From Methylobacterium mesophilicum SR1.6/6 (GTDB lineage Bacteria; Pseudomonadota; Alphaproteobacteria; Rhizobiales; Beijerinckiaceae), in the NCBI RefSeq assembly GCF_000364445.2, contig NZ_CP043538.1:999612-1063611 (forward strand): 64,000 bases of DNA. Direction: 5' to 3'. Shown here in pieces: positions 51,954 through 62,782 of this stretch; the first letter of the stretch is position 1, and every line of letters starts with the position of its first letter. Below the pieces are notes generated by a model, which worked only from the letters and a program-made list of their open reading frames with translations, searched no databases and had not been told where the DNA came from. The position numbers and the translations under genes were made by a program.

Positions 51954-53231
51954 TCAGCCCACCTGCCGCAGGTGCGCGCCGCGCACGCCCGGATTCGCCT
52001 GCATGGCGCGGATGAAGGCGGCGATGCGGGGCGCGATCACCGCCCGGTAGCGGGACCCGTTGAACACGCCGTAATGGCCGACGCCGGCCTGGAGGTGGTA
52101 GGCCTTGCGCGCCTCCGGCAGGTTCGGCGTCAGGTCCAAAGCCGCCTTGGTCTGCCCGACGCCCGAGATGTCGTCGTTCTCGCCCTCGACGGCGAGGATG
52201 GCGCAGCGGCGGATCGCCCCGAGATCGACGGGCGTACCCCGGTGCGTCATCAGGCCCTTCGGCAGGGCGTGGTCGACGAACACGGTCTGCACGGTCTGGA
52301 GGTAGTACTCGGCGGTGAGGTCCATCACCGCGAGGTACTCGTCGTAGAACTCGCGGTGCTTCTCGGCCGAGTCACCGTCGCCCTTCACCAGATGGTCGAA
52401 CATGTCCGAGTGGGCGGTGACGTGGCGGTCGAGGTTCATCGCCATGAAGCCCGACAGCTGCAGGAATCCCGGATAGACCTGGCGCCAGGCGCCCGGATAG
52501 ATCGGCGGCACGAGGCTGATCGTGTTCTTCTCGAACCACGCCTGCCCGCGCTCCTGCGCGAGGCAGTTCACCGCGGTGGGCGAGCGGCGCGTGTCGATCG
52601 GCCCGCCCATCAGGGTCATGGAGGCCGGCACCGCGGGCTCGTCGGTCGCCTCCATCAGCGCCACCGCGGCGATCACCGGCACCGCCGGCTGGCACACCGC
52701 CATCACGTGCAGGTCCGGCCCGAGGACGGCGAACATCTCCTGCAGGTAGTCGATGTAGTCGTCGAGGTCGAACCGTCCGGCGACCACCGGCACCATCCGG
52801 GCGTCGGTCCAGTCGGTGATGAACACCCGGTGGTTCGGCAGCATCGCCTCCACGGTGCCGCGCAGCAGCGTGGCGTAGTGGCCCGACATCGGCGCGACGA
52901 TCAGCAGCTTCGGCTGCGGTTCGGCAGGAGCCGTCGGGAAGGCGCGGTCGAAGGCGATCAGGCGGCAGAACGGCCGCTCCCAGACCACCCGCTCGGTGAC
53001 CGGCACGGGGGTGCCGTCGACGACCGTCTCGGTGAACCCGAAGGCGGGCTTGCCGTACTGGCGGGTGACGCGCTCGAACATCTCGCAGCCGGCACTGACC
53101 GCGCGGGCGTAGGGTCCGTAGGCCAGGGGATTGCCCGGCATCTGCAGCCCGTAGCGCGTAAGGTCCGCGGCGACCCGGGCCGGCGCCATCAGGGCGCGGG
53201 CGCCCTCGTACATGGAATAGGCCAGCAGCAT
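51954..53231 (-). CDS. phaZ: Intracellular polyhydroxyalkanoate depolymerase PhaZ
   Basis: A 425-residue alpha/beta-hydrolase of the intracellular PHB depolymerase family. The nucleophile elbow is Ala-Val-Cys-Gln-Pro, with Cys in place of Ser, as known for this family. Later Glu-Asn-Asp-Asp-Ile and His-Tyr-Gly-Val-Phe-Asn-Gly supply the Asp and His. The N-terminal Leu-Leu-Ala-Tyr-Ser-Met-Tyr-Glu is typical. ATG 53231 has GAGGTGA upstream; the longer frame overlaps the regB promoter side. It mobilises stored polyhydroxybutyrate, in line with the phasin genes at 61.9-63.1 kb. Confidence 0.94.
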   Translation of the reverse strand: MLLAYSMYEGARALMAPARVAADLTRYGLQMPGNPLAYGPYARAVSAGCEMFERVTRQYGKPAFGFTETVVDGTPVPVTERVVWERPFCRLIAFDRAFPTAPAEPQPKLLIVAPMSGHYATLLRGTVEAMLPNHRVFITDWTDARMVPVVAGRFDLDDYIDYLQEMFAVLGPDLHVMAVCQPAVPVIAAVALMEATDEPAVPASMTLMGGPIDTRRSPTAVNCLAQERGQAWFEKNTISLVPPIYPGAWRQVYPGFLQLSGFMAMNLDRHVTAHSDMFDHLVKGDGDSAEKHREFYDEYLAVMDLTAEYYLQTVQTVFVDHALPKGLMTHRGTPVDLGAIRRCAILAVEGENDDISGVGQTKAALDLTPNLPEARKAYHLQAGVGHYGVFNGSRYRAVIAPRIAAFIRAMQANPGVRGAHLRQVG

Positions 53232-53527
53232 CGTCACCTCGCAGTCCTGATCGGGTCGGCGGCATCCAGCCACGCGGCCCATCCCCGTCCAACCCGACAC
53301 GTTAGGATAATGCTCCACGCTGAATGAAGGCGGAACATCCCGCACCCGCGACGACTTGCCTGAGACAACTTGCCTGTGACCCGTTGCCTGTGACGACGTT
53401 AGCCAGCGACGACTCGTCCGAGTCGGCTTGCTGGGATCCCCGCTCCTGCGCCAAGGGGTCGGGATCGCGGAAACGACCCGCGAGAAGCCGGGCGGCGCGT
53501 GCCGTCGGGCGCATACCGAACCTGCGC

Positions 53528-54913
53528 ATGCCCGACACCGATCTCAGCGGCCTCGGCCGCGACGCCCGACATCTGCGGCTCGACACCTTCGTCCGCCTGC
53601 GCTGGCTCGCCATCACGGGCCAGAGCGCGGCGGTCGTGGGGGCACAGTTCGGCCTCGGCCTGCCGCTCCCCTTCGGCTGGTGCTTCTTGGTGATCGCCAC
53701 CTCGTCCTGGCTGAACCTCGCCCTGCGGATCCGCTTCCCGGCGAGCTACCGGCTGAGCGACGATTCCGCCGCGCTGCTGCTGGCCTTCGACATCGTGCAG
53801 CTCGCCGCCCTCCTGTTCCTCACGGGTGGCCTGCAGAACCCGTTCTCGCTGCTGTTCCTCGCGCCGGTGCTGATCTCCGCCACCGCGCTGCCCCCGGAGC
53901 GGACCCTGGCGCTCGGTCTCCTGGCGGTGGGGCTCGCGACGCTGCTGGCCCTGGTGCACCGGCCCCTGCCCTGGTTCGCCGACGGGCGGATCGAGCTGCC
54001 GTTCCTGTACGTCTCGGGCGTCTGGACCGCGATCCTGCTCGGCACCGCCTTCACGGGCGTCTACGCGTGGCGGGTGGCGGAGGAGACCCGGCTCCTCGCC
54101 CAGGCGCTCGCCGCCACCGAGCTGGTGCTCGCCCGCGAGCAGCACCTCTCGCAGCTCGACGGGCTGGCGGCGGCCGCTGCCCACGAACTGGGCACACCGC
54201 TCGGCACCATCATGGTGGTGACCAAGGAGCTGATCCGCCAGCTCGGGCCCACGGCCTCGCCCGCGGTGGCGGAGGATCTCGAGCTGCTGCGCGAGCAGGT
54301 CGACCGCTGCCGCGGCATTCTGGGCAAGCTCACCTCCCTCGACGGGGACGGGGCGAACTTCCTCGAGACGGTCACGTTCAGCCACCTCGTGGAGGAGCTG
54401 GTCGCCCCGCAGCGCGGGCTCGGCGCCGTCCTGGACGTCACCAGCACGGGCGACGGGCCGGAGCCGGCCTGCCGCCGCAACCCGGGGGTGATGTTCGGCC
54501 TCGCCAACATCCTCGACAACGCCGTCGATTTCGCGGAGGCGCGGGTTTCCGTGGAGGGGCGCTGGAGCCAGGAGCGCGTCTGGATCGAGATCCGCGACGA
54601 CGGGCCGGGCTTCTCCAGCGAGGTGCTGCTGCGGGCGGGCGAGCCCTACGTGACGACCCGCAGCCAGGACCGGCCGCAGACCGGCGGGACCGTGGGGGCC
54701 GGGCTCGGCCTCGGGCTGTTCATCGCCAAGACGCTGATCGAGCGCTCGGGCGCCCAGCTGACGCTGACCAACGTCTCGGCGCCGGATGCCCACGGCGCCG
54801 TCGTGCGGGTGTCCTGGGCCCGCCACATCTTCGAGCGGGGCGCCGCGCCGCGGCATTCTCCCGAACTCAATATACGCACCCCCCTGCCGCCGCGCGATGC
54901 CGTACCTATATAG
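53528..54913 (+). CDS. regB: Redox-sensing histidine kinase RegB/PrrB/ActS
   Basis: A 461-residue membrane kinase with about six N-terminal helices. The quinone-site motif Gly-Gly-Leu-Gln-Asn-Pro-Phe is at 100-106. The phosphorylated His219 lies in Ala-Ala-His-Glu-Leu-Gly-Thr-Pro-Leu, and the redox-active cysteine matches Cys261 in Asp-Arg-Cys-Arg. The ATP-lid Gly-Leu-Gly-Leu-Gly-Leu-Phe follows. ATG 53528 is chosen to fit the usual N-terminus Arg-Leu-Asp-Thr-Phe-Val-Arg-Leu-Arg-Trp; the ribosome site is weak. It controls energy genes with the RegA protein encoded downstream. Confidence 0.94.
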   Translation: MPDTDLSGLGRDARHLRLDTFVRLRWLAITGQSAAVVGAQFGLGLPLPFGWCFLVIATSSWLNLALRIRFPASYRLSDDSAALLLAFDIVQLAALLFLTGGLQNPFSLLFLAPVLISATALPPERTLALGLLAVGLATLLALVHRPLPWFADGRIELPFLYVSGVWTAILLGTAFTGVYAWRVAEETRLLAQALAATELVLAREQHLSQLDGLAAAAAHELGTPLGTIMVVTKELIRQLGPTASPAVAEDLELLREQVDRCRGILGKLTSLDGDGANFLETVTFSHLVEELVAPQRGLGAVLDVTSTGDGPEPACRRNPGVMFGLANILDNAVDFAEARVSVEGRWSQERVWIEIRDDGPGFSSEVLLRAGEPYVTTRSQDRPQTGGTVGAGLGLGLFIAKTLIERSGAQLTLTNVSAPDAHGAVVRVSWARHIFERGAAPRHSPELNIRTPLPPRDAVPI

Positions 54914-54958
54914 GGGACAGACCAAGAACCCGACGAAATAACCCGAAAGGAGTGCCGG

Positions 54959-55558
54959 ATGCTCACGCAGACCGGGATTTCGGCGGCGACCGACGCTGCC
55001 GTGATCAACGAGGCCGATCCGCTGGCCGCCTTCGCCGACCGCAGCCTTCTGATCGTCGATGACGACAAGCCCTTCTCCACCCGCCTCGCCCGCGCGATGG
55101 AGAGCCGCGGCTACCACGTCCAGGTCGCCGACAGCGTGGCCGACGGCGTCTCGGCCGTCGAGGCGCGGGCGCCCGCCTTCGCGGTGATCGACATGCGCCT
55201 CGGCGACGGCAACGGCCTCGACGTGATCGCCCGCCTCAAGGAGCGCCGGCCGGAGGCCCGGGGCGTGATCCTGACCGGCTACGGCAACATCGCCACGGCG
55301 GTCACCGCGGTGAAGCTCGGCGCCTTCGACTATCTCGCCAAGCCCGCCGACGCCGACGAGATCCACGGCACCCTGATGGCGCAGCCCGGCGAGCGGGCCG
55401 ACCCGCCGGAGAACCCGATGTCGGCGGACCGCGTCCGCTGGGAGCACATCCAGCGGGTCTACGAGCTGTGCAGCCGCAACGTCAGCGAGACCGCGCGGCG
55501 CCTGAACATGCACCGGCGGACGCTGCAGCGGATCCTGGCCAAGCGCGCGCCGCGCTGA
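54959..55558 (+). CDS. regA: Response regulator RegA/PrrA/ActR
   Basis: A 199-residue response regulator. The acidic pocket is Asp34-Asp35-Asp36, the phosphorylation site D78 (Val-Ile-Asp-Met-Arg-Leu), with Thr and Lys in Leu-Thr-Gly-Tyr and Ala-Lys-Pro. The C-terminal Fis-type helix-turn-helix (Asn-Val-Ser-Glu-Thr-Ala-Arg-Arg-Leu-Asn-Met-His-Arg-Arg-Thr-Leu-Gln-Arg) is the near-invariant RegA signature. AGGAG precedes the ATG; it follows regB by 45 bases. Confidence 0.96.
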   Translation: MLTQTGISAATDAAVINEADPLAAFADRSLLIVDDDKPFSTRLARAMESRGYHVQVADSVADGVSAVEARAPAFAVIDMRLGDGNGLDVIARLKERRPEARGVILTGYGNIATAVTAVKLGAFDYLAKPADADEIHGTLMAQPGERADPPENPMSADRVRWEHIQRVYELCSRNVSETARRLNMHRRTLQRILAKRAPR

Positions 55559-55614
55559 TCCCCCGGCCGACGCACGGTCGGTTGCATCGGCCTGCCCTGG
55601 TAGGCTAGTCGCAC

Positions 55615-55642
55615 GGGTCTCGGGCGTTCGCGCCCGGGACCC
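55615..55642 (+). terminator. Strong UUCG-loop hairpin downstream of regA
   Basis: GGGTCTCGGGCG pairs with CGCCCGGGACCC (one G-U wobble) around a TTCG loop, a 12-base stem. The bases after it (GATCTGTTT) are only moderately T-rich, so it may terminate weakly or protect the 3' end of the regA message. Confidence 0.55.
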
Positions 55643-55665
55643 GATCTGTTTGGGGGCTTGAGACC

Positions 55666-55905
55666 GTGAACGGGCGCAACGCCATCACCATCGTGAGCAT
55701 GATGGTCCTCGTCGGCACCGAGGTGTTCGCCGTGGCCATCGCGGCCGGCTGGGCCATCGCCGGCATCTTCGACCTCGGGGAGCGCGTGGGCCACGTCCTG
55801 ATGGGCGTGTTCAGCCTGTTCGCGGCCTGGATCATGCTCCAGCTCTGGCGCCGGGCGACCAGCATCGAGCCGCTGCGGGCGACCTCCGCGGCGCCCCGCC
55901 GGTAA
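55666..55905 (+). CDS. Small hypothetical membrane protein
   Basis: A 79-residue protein starting at GTG. Two hydrophobic segments (about residues 8-33 and 40-60) are followed by a basic tail Leu-Trp-Arg-Arg-Ala. I do not recognise a family. It lies between regA and purS with its own hairpin upstream, so it is probably transcribed alone. The clean two-helix pattern supports coding. Confidence 0.6.
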   Translation: MNGRNAITIVSMMVLVGTEVFAVAIAAGWAIAGIFDLGERVGHVLMGVFSLFAAWIMLQLWRRATSIEPLRATSAAPRR

Positions 55906-56045
55906 GCGAACCCCGCGCGGACCCGCCCCGCCCTCGCGTTGCTGGCGAGCCGGGAGGGTCCCTGTTAGAACCGCTCCGCGGCCGGCTGCGTAACGGCGCC
56001 GCAGCTCACATCCCGTCCCCGGCCCCCTGCGAGACCCGAAGACCC

Positions 56046-56285
56046 ATGAAAGCCCGCATCATCGTCACCCTGAAGACCGGTGTTCTGGACCCGCAGGGCA
56101 AGGCGATCGAGGCCGCGCTCAAGTCGCTGGCCATCGAGGGCGTCGACGGCGTCCGGCAGGGCAAGGTCTTCGACATCGAGGTGTCGGCAGCCGACGCCGC
56201 CGCCGCCGAGGCGACCCTGCGCACCGCCTGCGAGAAGCTCCTGGCCAACACGGTGGTCGAGAACTACGCGATCGAGATCCTCTGA
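56046..56285 (+). CDS. purS: Phosphoribosylformylglycinamidine synthase subunit PurS
   Basis: A 79-residue protein, the usual PurS length. Lys-Thr-Gly-Val-Leu-Asp-Pro-Gln-Gly-Lys-Ala and Gly-Lys-Val-Phe-Asp-Ile-Glu-Val are typical. PurS assembles PurL and PurQ into the FGAM synthase complex of purine synthesis. It shares one base with purQ. Confidence 0.96.
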   Translation: MKARIIVTLKTGVLDPQGKAIEAALKSLAIEGVDGVRQGKVFDIEVSAADAAAAEATLRTACEKLLANTVVENYAIEIL

Positions 56286-56965
56286 TGCGCGCCGCCGTCG
56301 TCGTCTTCCCGGGCTCGAACCGCGAATCGGACGTCGTCCGGGCCCTGCGCCGGTCGGGCGCCCAGGTGGACCTCGTCTGGCACGCGGACCACGAACTCCC
56401 CGCCGGGACCGACCTCGCGGTCCTGCCGGGCGGGTTCTCGTACGGCGATTACCTCCGCTGCGGCGCCATCGCCGGGCGGGCGGCCGCGATGGACGCGGTG
56501 CGGGCCCATGCGGCCCGCGGCGGCCTCGTCCTCGGGATCTGCAACGGATTCCAGATCCTGTGCGAGTCCGGCCTCCTGCCGGGCGTGCTGATGCGCAACG
56601 TCAACCGGCGCTTCATCTGCCACCGGCAGACGCTCCGGGTCGAGCGCACCGACACCCGCTTCACCAGCGCCTACAGGCAGGGCCAGGTGATCGACGTCTG
56701 CGTCGCCCACGGGGAAGGCAACTACTTCGCCGATCCGGAGACCCTGGCGCGGATCGAGGACGAGGGCCGGGTGGCATTCCGGTACTGCGACGCGGACGGC
56801 ACCATCACCGTGGAGGCCAACCGCAACGGCTCGCTCAACGCCATCGCCGGGGTCTATTCCGAGAACCGCAACGTCCTCGGGATGATGCCGCATCCGGAGA
56901 ACTTCGTCGAAGGCCTGATCGGCGGGACCGACGGGCGCGGGCTTTTCGACAGTCTCGCGGCGTGA
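56285..56965 (+). CDS. purQ: Phosphoribosylformylglycinamidine synthase glutaminase subunit PurQ
   Basis: A 226-residue class I glutamine amidotransferase. The nucleophile is in Gly-Ile-Cys-Asn-Gly-Phe-Gln, and the His-Glu pair of the triad is in Met-Pro-His-Pro-Glu near the C-terminus. It releases ammonia from glutamine for PurL. purL is not in the window after it; a non-coding gap with a candidate RNA follows. Confidence 0.96.
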   Translation: MRAAVVVFPGSNRESDVVRALRRSGAQVDLVWHADHELPAGTDLAVLPGGFSYGDYLRCGAIAGRAAAMDAVRAHAARGGLVLGICNGFQILCESGLLPGVLMRNVNRRFICHRQTLRVERTDTRFTSAYRQGQVIDVCVAHGEGNYFADPETLARIEDEGRVAFRYCDADGTITVEANRNGSLNAIAGVYSENRNVLGMMPHPENFVEGLIGGTDGRGLFDSLAA

Positions 56966-57016
56966 GAATGGGCCGCGAGAATCGGTATTAACCAACGGTT
57001 AGGGTTTTCAGGTCAT

Positions 57017-57123
57017 AAACAGGCATCCAGACTTCTGGATATCGAGTTGGACGTTGTTCGTCCGCTCTGTTTGATGCCTCCCTGAAGACTCTTCCAAGCC
57101 GCTCCATCCGGGGCGGCTTTTTT
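57017..57123 (+). ncRNA. Candidate structured small RNA ending in a Rho-independent terminator
   Basis: No reading frame fits this stretch, but it has ordered secondary structure. AGGCATC (57021-57027) pairs with GATGCCT (57073-57079). Inside are ATCCAG-ACTT-CTGGAT (57025-57040, partly competing with the outer stem) and GGACG-TTGTT-CGTCC (57049-57063). An unpaired CCTCCCTGAAG follows, then the terminator at 57096-57123. A promoter may lie around 56985-57015 (TTAACC, then TCATAA). I cannot name the family. A long purQ 3' untranslated region is the alternative. Confidence 0.55.
57096..57123 (+). terminator. Rho-independent terminator
   Basis: AAGCCGCTCC pairs with GGGGCGGCTT (one G-U) around an ATCC loop, followed by six T. 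It is the best terminator in the window and ends the candidate small RNA or the purSQ message. Confidence 0.9.
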
Positions 57124-57228
57124 CTGTGCGCCGGGGGCGTGCCCGCGTGCGATTCGAGAACGCGACCGAGCATCCGCGTCTCACCCTCCGCCACCCCGGC
57201 GGGCTACCGGTTTCGCACGGTGTCCCTG

Positions 57229-57393
57229 ATACCGTTTCCGGTTGAACGCTTCGGTCGGTGCAGCCCGCTCCGTCATTGCGAGCGCAGCGAAGCAACCCAG
57301 GGCTGCGGTACCTCGGGGAGCGTGGCGCGATCTGGATTGCTTCGCTCCGCTCGCAAAGACGGCGGAACCGATCCGATCAACCGGAAACGGTAT
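57229..57393. repeat. Nested inverted-repeat element, 165 bases
   Basis: The outer arms ATACCGTTTCCGGTTGA (57229-57245) and 57377-57393 are exact reverse complements over 17 bases. Inner arms of 30 bases (57271-57300 and 57331-57360) pair with three mismatches; their core is TTGCGAGCG...AGCGAAGCAA. I recall this inner theme as a common extragenic repeat in Hyphomicrobiales. It forms a long two-tier hairpin and codes for nothing. Confidence 0.85.
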
Positions 57394-57498
57394 GACGCCG
57401 CACAAGCAGAACGTGGCGCAAATCCCCTCGCCCGTGCGGACTCGCGGATTCACACTTCCGGGGCTGAGACCAACACCCCTGAAGAATGGGCGCTTTCC

Positions 57499-57603
57499 CC
57501 TCCCCCTTGCGGGGAGAGATCAGGGGTGGGGGTGGTTCAGGTCTGGTCGCCGCGGTGCCGTCTGCACCACCCCCACCTCCGGCTCCTCCCCGCAAGGGGG
57601 AGG
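57499..57603. repeat. GC-rich inverted repeat with 37-base arms
   Basis: The arms 57499-57535 and 57567-57603 pair over CCTCCCCCTTGCGGGGAG and GGTGGGGGTGG, with an unmatched patch of about eight bases in each arm. A GGATTCACACTT motif upstream (about 57446-57457) matches the ends of the element at 30955-31170. It belongs with the other GC-rich extragenic repeats. Confidence 0.8.
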
Positions 57604-57655
57604 AGAGCGCCTCGGCGCAGAGTGGGCGCGGTGCGCTCTGCCGGCCCCATCGGGC

Positions 57656-57686
57656 AAAAGAAAACGGCGGGTGCCAGACCCGCCGT
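57656..57686 (-). terminator. Rho-independent terminator of the PBP1A gene
   Basis: On the minus strand ACGGCGGGT pairs perfectly with ACCCGCCGT around a five-base loop and is followed by TTTTCTTTT. It lies 8 bases after the stop of the leftward PBP1A gene. Confidence 0.9.
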
Positions 57687-57693
57687 GATCCTC

Positions 57694-60126
<2,433 letters not shown>

Positions 60127-60296
60127 CCGGTGTTCCGCTCGTCGCTGGCCCGGCCGCATGCCGGAATCGGCTCATCCGGCGCGTAACGTCCGCCCTCGAT
60201 GCGGTCGGCCCCCGGATAGTCCCGTCAGGCCCCCTCGAAATGCCGGCTCAGCGGCGGTGCGACGGGGCGTTCGGATGCCCCGTATCGACACTTACT

Positions 60297-61544
60297 CTAT
60301 GGTAAAACTGGGGCGACGGCGGCCGAGCGGCGCGTCCCCACCGGCCGCCCCAGCGTGGCACGATTGGTGAAGAACAGGTCGATCGCCTTGGCCATGGAGC
60401 CGGTGACGCCGGCCCGCCACTCCGGCGATTGCAGCATCTCCAGGTCGCGCTTGCTCGACAGATAGCCCAATTCCACCAGCACGCTGGGCACGTCGGGTGA
60501 GCGCAGCACCACGAAGCGCGCCTCGCGGTGGGGCTTAGAACTCATCTCCATCACGGGGGCGAGCTGACCCATCAGCGTGCGGGCGAAGCCCGACGAGAAG
60601 CCGCGGGTCTCCCGCAGGGTCAGCTCCTGCAGGATGTCGGCGATGTCGGGCGGCGCCTCGGCGGCCTCGACGCCCGCGGCGGCATCGGCCCGGTTCTCGC
60701 GCTCGGCAAGCTTGGCGGATTCGGCGTCGGTGGCCTTCTCGGACCCCGTGTAGATCGTGGCGCCGCGCACCTGGGGGGCGGCCGAGATCGAATCCGCGTG
60801 GATCGACACGAACAGGTCGGCCTTGGCCTCCCGGGCGAGGCGCACCCGCTCGGCCAGCGGCACGAACACGTCCCGGTCGCGGGTCATCCGGACCCTGTAG
60901 CGGCCGCCCGCCTCCAGCTTCTCGACGAGCGCCTGGGCGAAGCCGAACACGATGTCCTTCTCGAACACGCCGCCCACCGCGATGGCCCCGGGATCGGTGC
61001 CGCCGTGGCCGGCATCGACCATGATCAGCGGGCGCCGGTCGGCGGGCTCGGGCGCGGCGGTCCGGGCCTGCGCGGGGGCGGGATCGGCCGCGGACGCCGC
61101 CTTCCGGAAGGCCTCGCGGTCGGCGCGCTGCAGCGGGATCGTGAGCAGGACGGCCCCGTCCTTGGGCCGCGTGGCGGTCTCGATCCGCCCCACCGTGGCG
61201 GGCGAGGCGAGGTCGATCACGATGCGGGAGCGGCCCGGGGCGAACAGGCCGTAGCGGAAGGATTGCACGAGGCCGTCGCGGCGGCTGCCGGTGCCGGGTT
61301 CGAGCTGGAAGTTGACCTCGGGCAGGTCGATCACCGCCCGGTCGGGCCGCTCCATCACGAAGCCGCGGGCCTCGACGGCGCGGGACAGGGTCAGGGTGAG
61401 GCGCGTCGTCCCCGCCTGGGTGGCCAGATCCGCCCCGATGGCGACCGCGGGTTTCTCGCCGGTCTCCGCGCGGGCCGACGGTCCCGCCAGCGCCAGCGCT
61501 AGGCAGAGACAGGCGGTACGAATCAGGCGCGTGCAGCTCGGCAT
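60297..61544 (-). CDS. N-acetylmuramoyl-L-alanine amidase (Amidase_3) with AMIN domain
   Basis: A 415-residue periplasmic amidase. A Sec signal ends Ser-Ala-Arg-Ala; an AMIN domain covers about residues 30-130. The catalytic domain has Val-Asp-Ala-Gly-His-Gly-Gly (zinc His), a Glu in Phe-Glu-Lys-Asp, His in Ser-Ile-His-Ala-Asp-Ser and a final Val-Glu-Leu-Gly-Tyr-Leu-Ser (catalytic Glu). It splits septal peptidoglycan during cell division. ATG 61544 is chosen to give a normal signal peptide; a start 30 bases upstream is possible. Confidence 0.93.
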   Translation of the reverse strand: MPSCTRLIRTACLCLALALAGPSARAETGEKPAVAIGADLATQAGTTRLTLTLSRAVEARGFVMERPDRAVIDLPEVNFQLEPGTGSRRDGLVQSFRYGLFAPGRSRIVIDLASPATVGRIETATRPKDGAVLLTIPLQRADREAFRKAASAADPAPAQARTAAPEPADRRPLIMVDAGHGGTDPGAIAVGGVFEKDIVFGFAQALVEKLEAGGRYRVRMTRDRDVFVPLAERVRLAREAKADLFVSIHADSISAAPQVRGATIYTGSEKATDAESAKLAERENRADAAAGVEAAEAPPDIADILQELTLRETRGFSSGFARTLMGQLAPVMEMSSKPHREARFVVLRSPDVPSVLVELGYLSSKRDLEMLQSPEWRAGVTGSMAKAIDLFFTNRATLGRPVGTRRSAAVAPVLP

Positions 61545-61867
61545 CGGTCCGGCATCGTCTCCCGTGCCCTCCACGAGGGCATAGGACCGGCATGGTTAAC
61601 GGATGGTCACCCGCGCCAGTTCGCTCGGGTCGTTCCTGAGACCGCAATGCGACGATCCCGGGGCGGTCGCAGGGCCACGAACCCGGGTTGCGACGCTGCC
61701 GCTTGCTGATCGCCTCGCAAGTCCCGTCCCGTCATCCCGGGGCGCCGCAGGCGTGCCCCTCCGGGTCCTGCTCCGCAGTCCCGGAATGACGGCTTAGTTC
61801 TCCCGAGATCGAGACAAGTCCCGTTGACTCGGATTCGCAGCCCTGGAGACAATCGCCCCGGGACGCT
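61545..61867. other. Intergenic region holding a short inverted repeat
   Basis: A gap of 323 bases between the amidase gene and the phasin-like gene. It contains the inverted repeat at 61729-61792. I see no gene, RNA or terminator in the rest. Confidence 0.5.
61729..61792. repeat. Short extragenic inverted repeat
   Basis: CCGTCATCCCGG (61729-61740) pairs with CCGGAATGACGG (61781-61792) in 11 of 12 positions around a GC-rich centre that can itself pair in part. This is another common type of dispersed extragenic palindrome. Confidence 0.7.
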
Positions 61868-62584
61868 TCAGCGGAACGCCATCACCCGACTCGCCTTGCT
61901 GACCACCGTGACCCAGCAGCTCAAGGAGGCGTCGGCGGCGCGCTGCGCCTCACCGACCTGGAGGCGGATCAGGTCGGCCGGCGTGCGGGCATCGGACAGG
62001 GCGCGCAGATGCGCGAGGGCGGCCTCGCCCTCGCCGCGCATGTAGCGCGCGATGGTCGAGCTGATCTCAACGACGTCCCAGCGCTCGGGCGCGAACACGA
62101 TGCGCTGCGAAGCCGGGGCAGCGGCGACGGCCGGGAATTCCGCCAGGACGGGAGACAGGTCCGGTGCGACGGCGTCGGTCGGCGCCGATCCCGGCTGCAC
62201 GACCGGCTCGGCCTCCGGGATCGGTGCCTCGTCGGGGGCCGCCGCGGAGGACGGCTCGGGCTGAGGATCACCCTGCGGGTCGGAGGTTTCGGTGGTGGCC
62301 TGCGCCACCGGTTCGGCCGTCCCGGCCTCCGGCACGACGGCCGCCTCGACGGCGAGCTCCTGGTCCGTGGCAGGATCGGTGGCCGTCTCGGCCTCGGCCG
62401 TCTCGTCCTCGGTCGTCCCGGCCTCGGCCGTCTCGTACTTGGCCGTCACGGCCTTGGCCATCTCGATGGCGGAGATCCCGGTCGCGGGCGTCTCGGCCCC
62501 GGCCTCGGACGGCACATCCGCATCAAGCGGCGGCTTCGGCTCCCAGGCGGGACGTCCCCCTCTCGGTCGACGCGGCTTTCCCAT
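61868..62584 (-). CDS. Phasin-like protein with a long acidic low-complexity N-terminus
   Basis: A 238-residue protein. Residues about 1-20 are basic. About 25-150 are rich in Ala, Glu, Thr and Pro with repeated Glu-Thr-Ala-Glu-type units and are probably disordered. The last 75 residues, from Val-Val-Glu-Ile-Ser-Ser-Thr-Ile-Ala-Arg-Tyr, form helices like the Phasin_2 domain. It may bind the PHA granule surface through the C-terminus. It is near a second phasin gene and in the same orientation. The function of the acidic tail is unknown. Confidence 0.75.
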   Translation of the reverse strand: MGKPRRPRGGRPAWEPKPPLDADVPSEAGAETPATGISAIEMAKAVTAKYETAEAGTTEDETAEAETATDPATDQELAVEAAVVPEAGTAEPVAQATTETSDPQGDPQPEPSSAAAPDEAPIPEAEPVVQPGSAPTDAVAPDLSPVLAEFPAVAAAPASQRIVFAPERWDVVEISSTIARYMRGEGEAALAHLRALSDARTPADLIRLQVGEAQRAADASLSCWVTVVSKASRVMAFR

Positions 62585-62746
62585 CGCGCGATCTCCTCCT
62601 GTCCGCGGCAGCTCGTTCCGGGCGGAGCGGCGGCCGGAGGATCGTGCGCGGCCGGCCCGCTCGCCCCCCCGGGGCCGGACCTGTGACGCTCGGGCGTCGA
62701 AATCTCTGGGTCCGGCCGGCGCGAATCGGCCGTCCGGATGCCGGAA

Positions 62747-62772
62747 CGCGACCCCGGATGACCGGGGTCGCG
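62747..62772 (-). terminator. Terminator-like hairpin after the phasin gene
   Basis: A perfect 11-base stem (CGCGACCCCGG and its complement) with an ATGA loop lies 10 bases beyond the phasin stop. There is no good T-run on either strand, so it may act as a 3' stabiliser. Confidence 0.55.
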
Positions 62773-62782
62773 CGGTTTCGCC

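Noticed and set aside
53399..55513. Open frame of 704 codons on the minus strand opposite regB and regA
   Set aside because: The plus strand encodes unmistakable RegB and RegA; the minus product has no recognisable domain.
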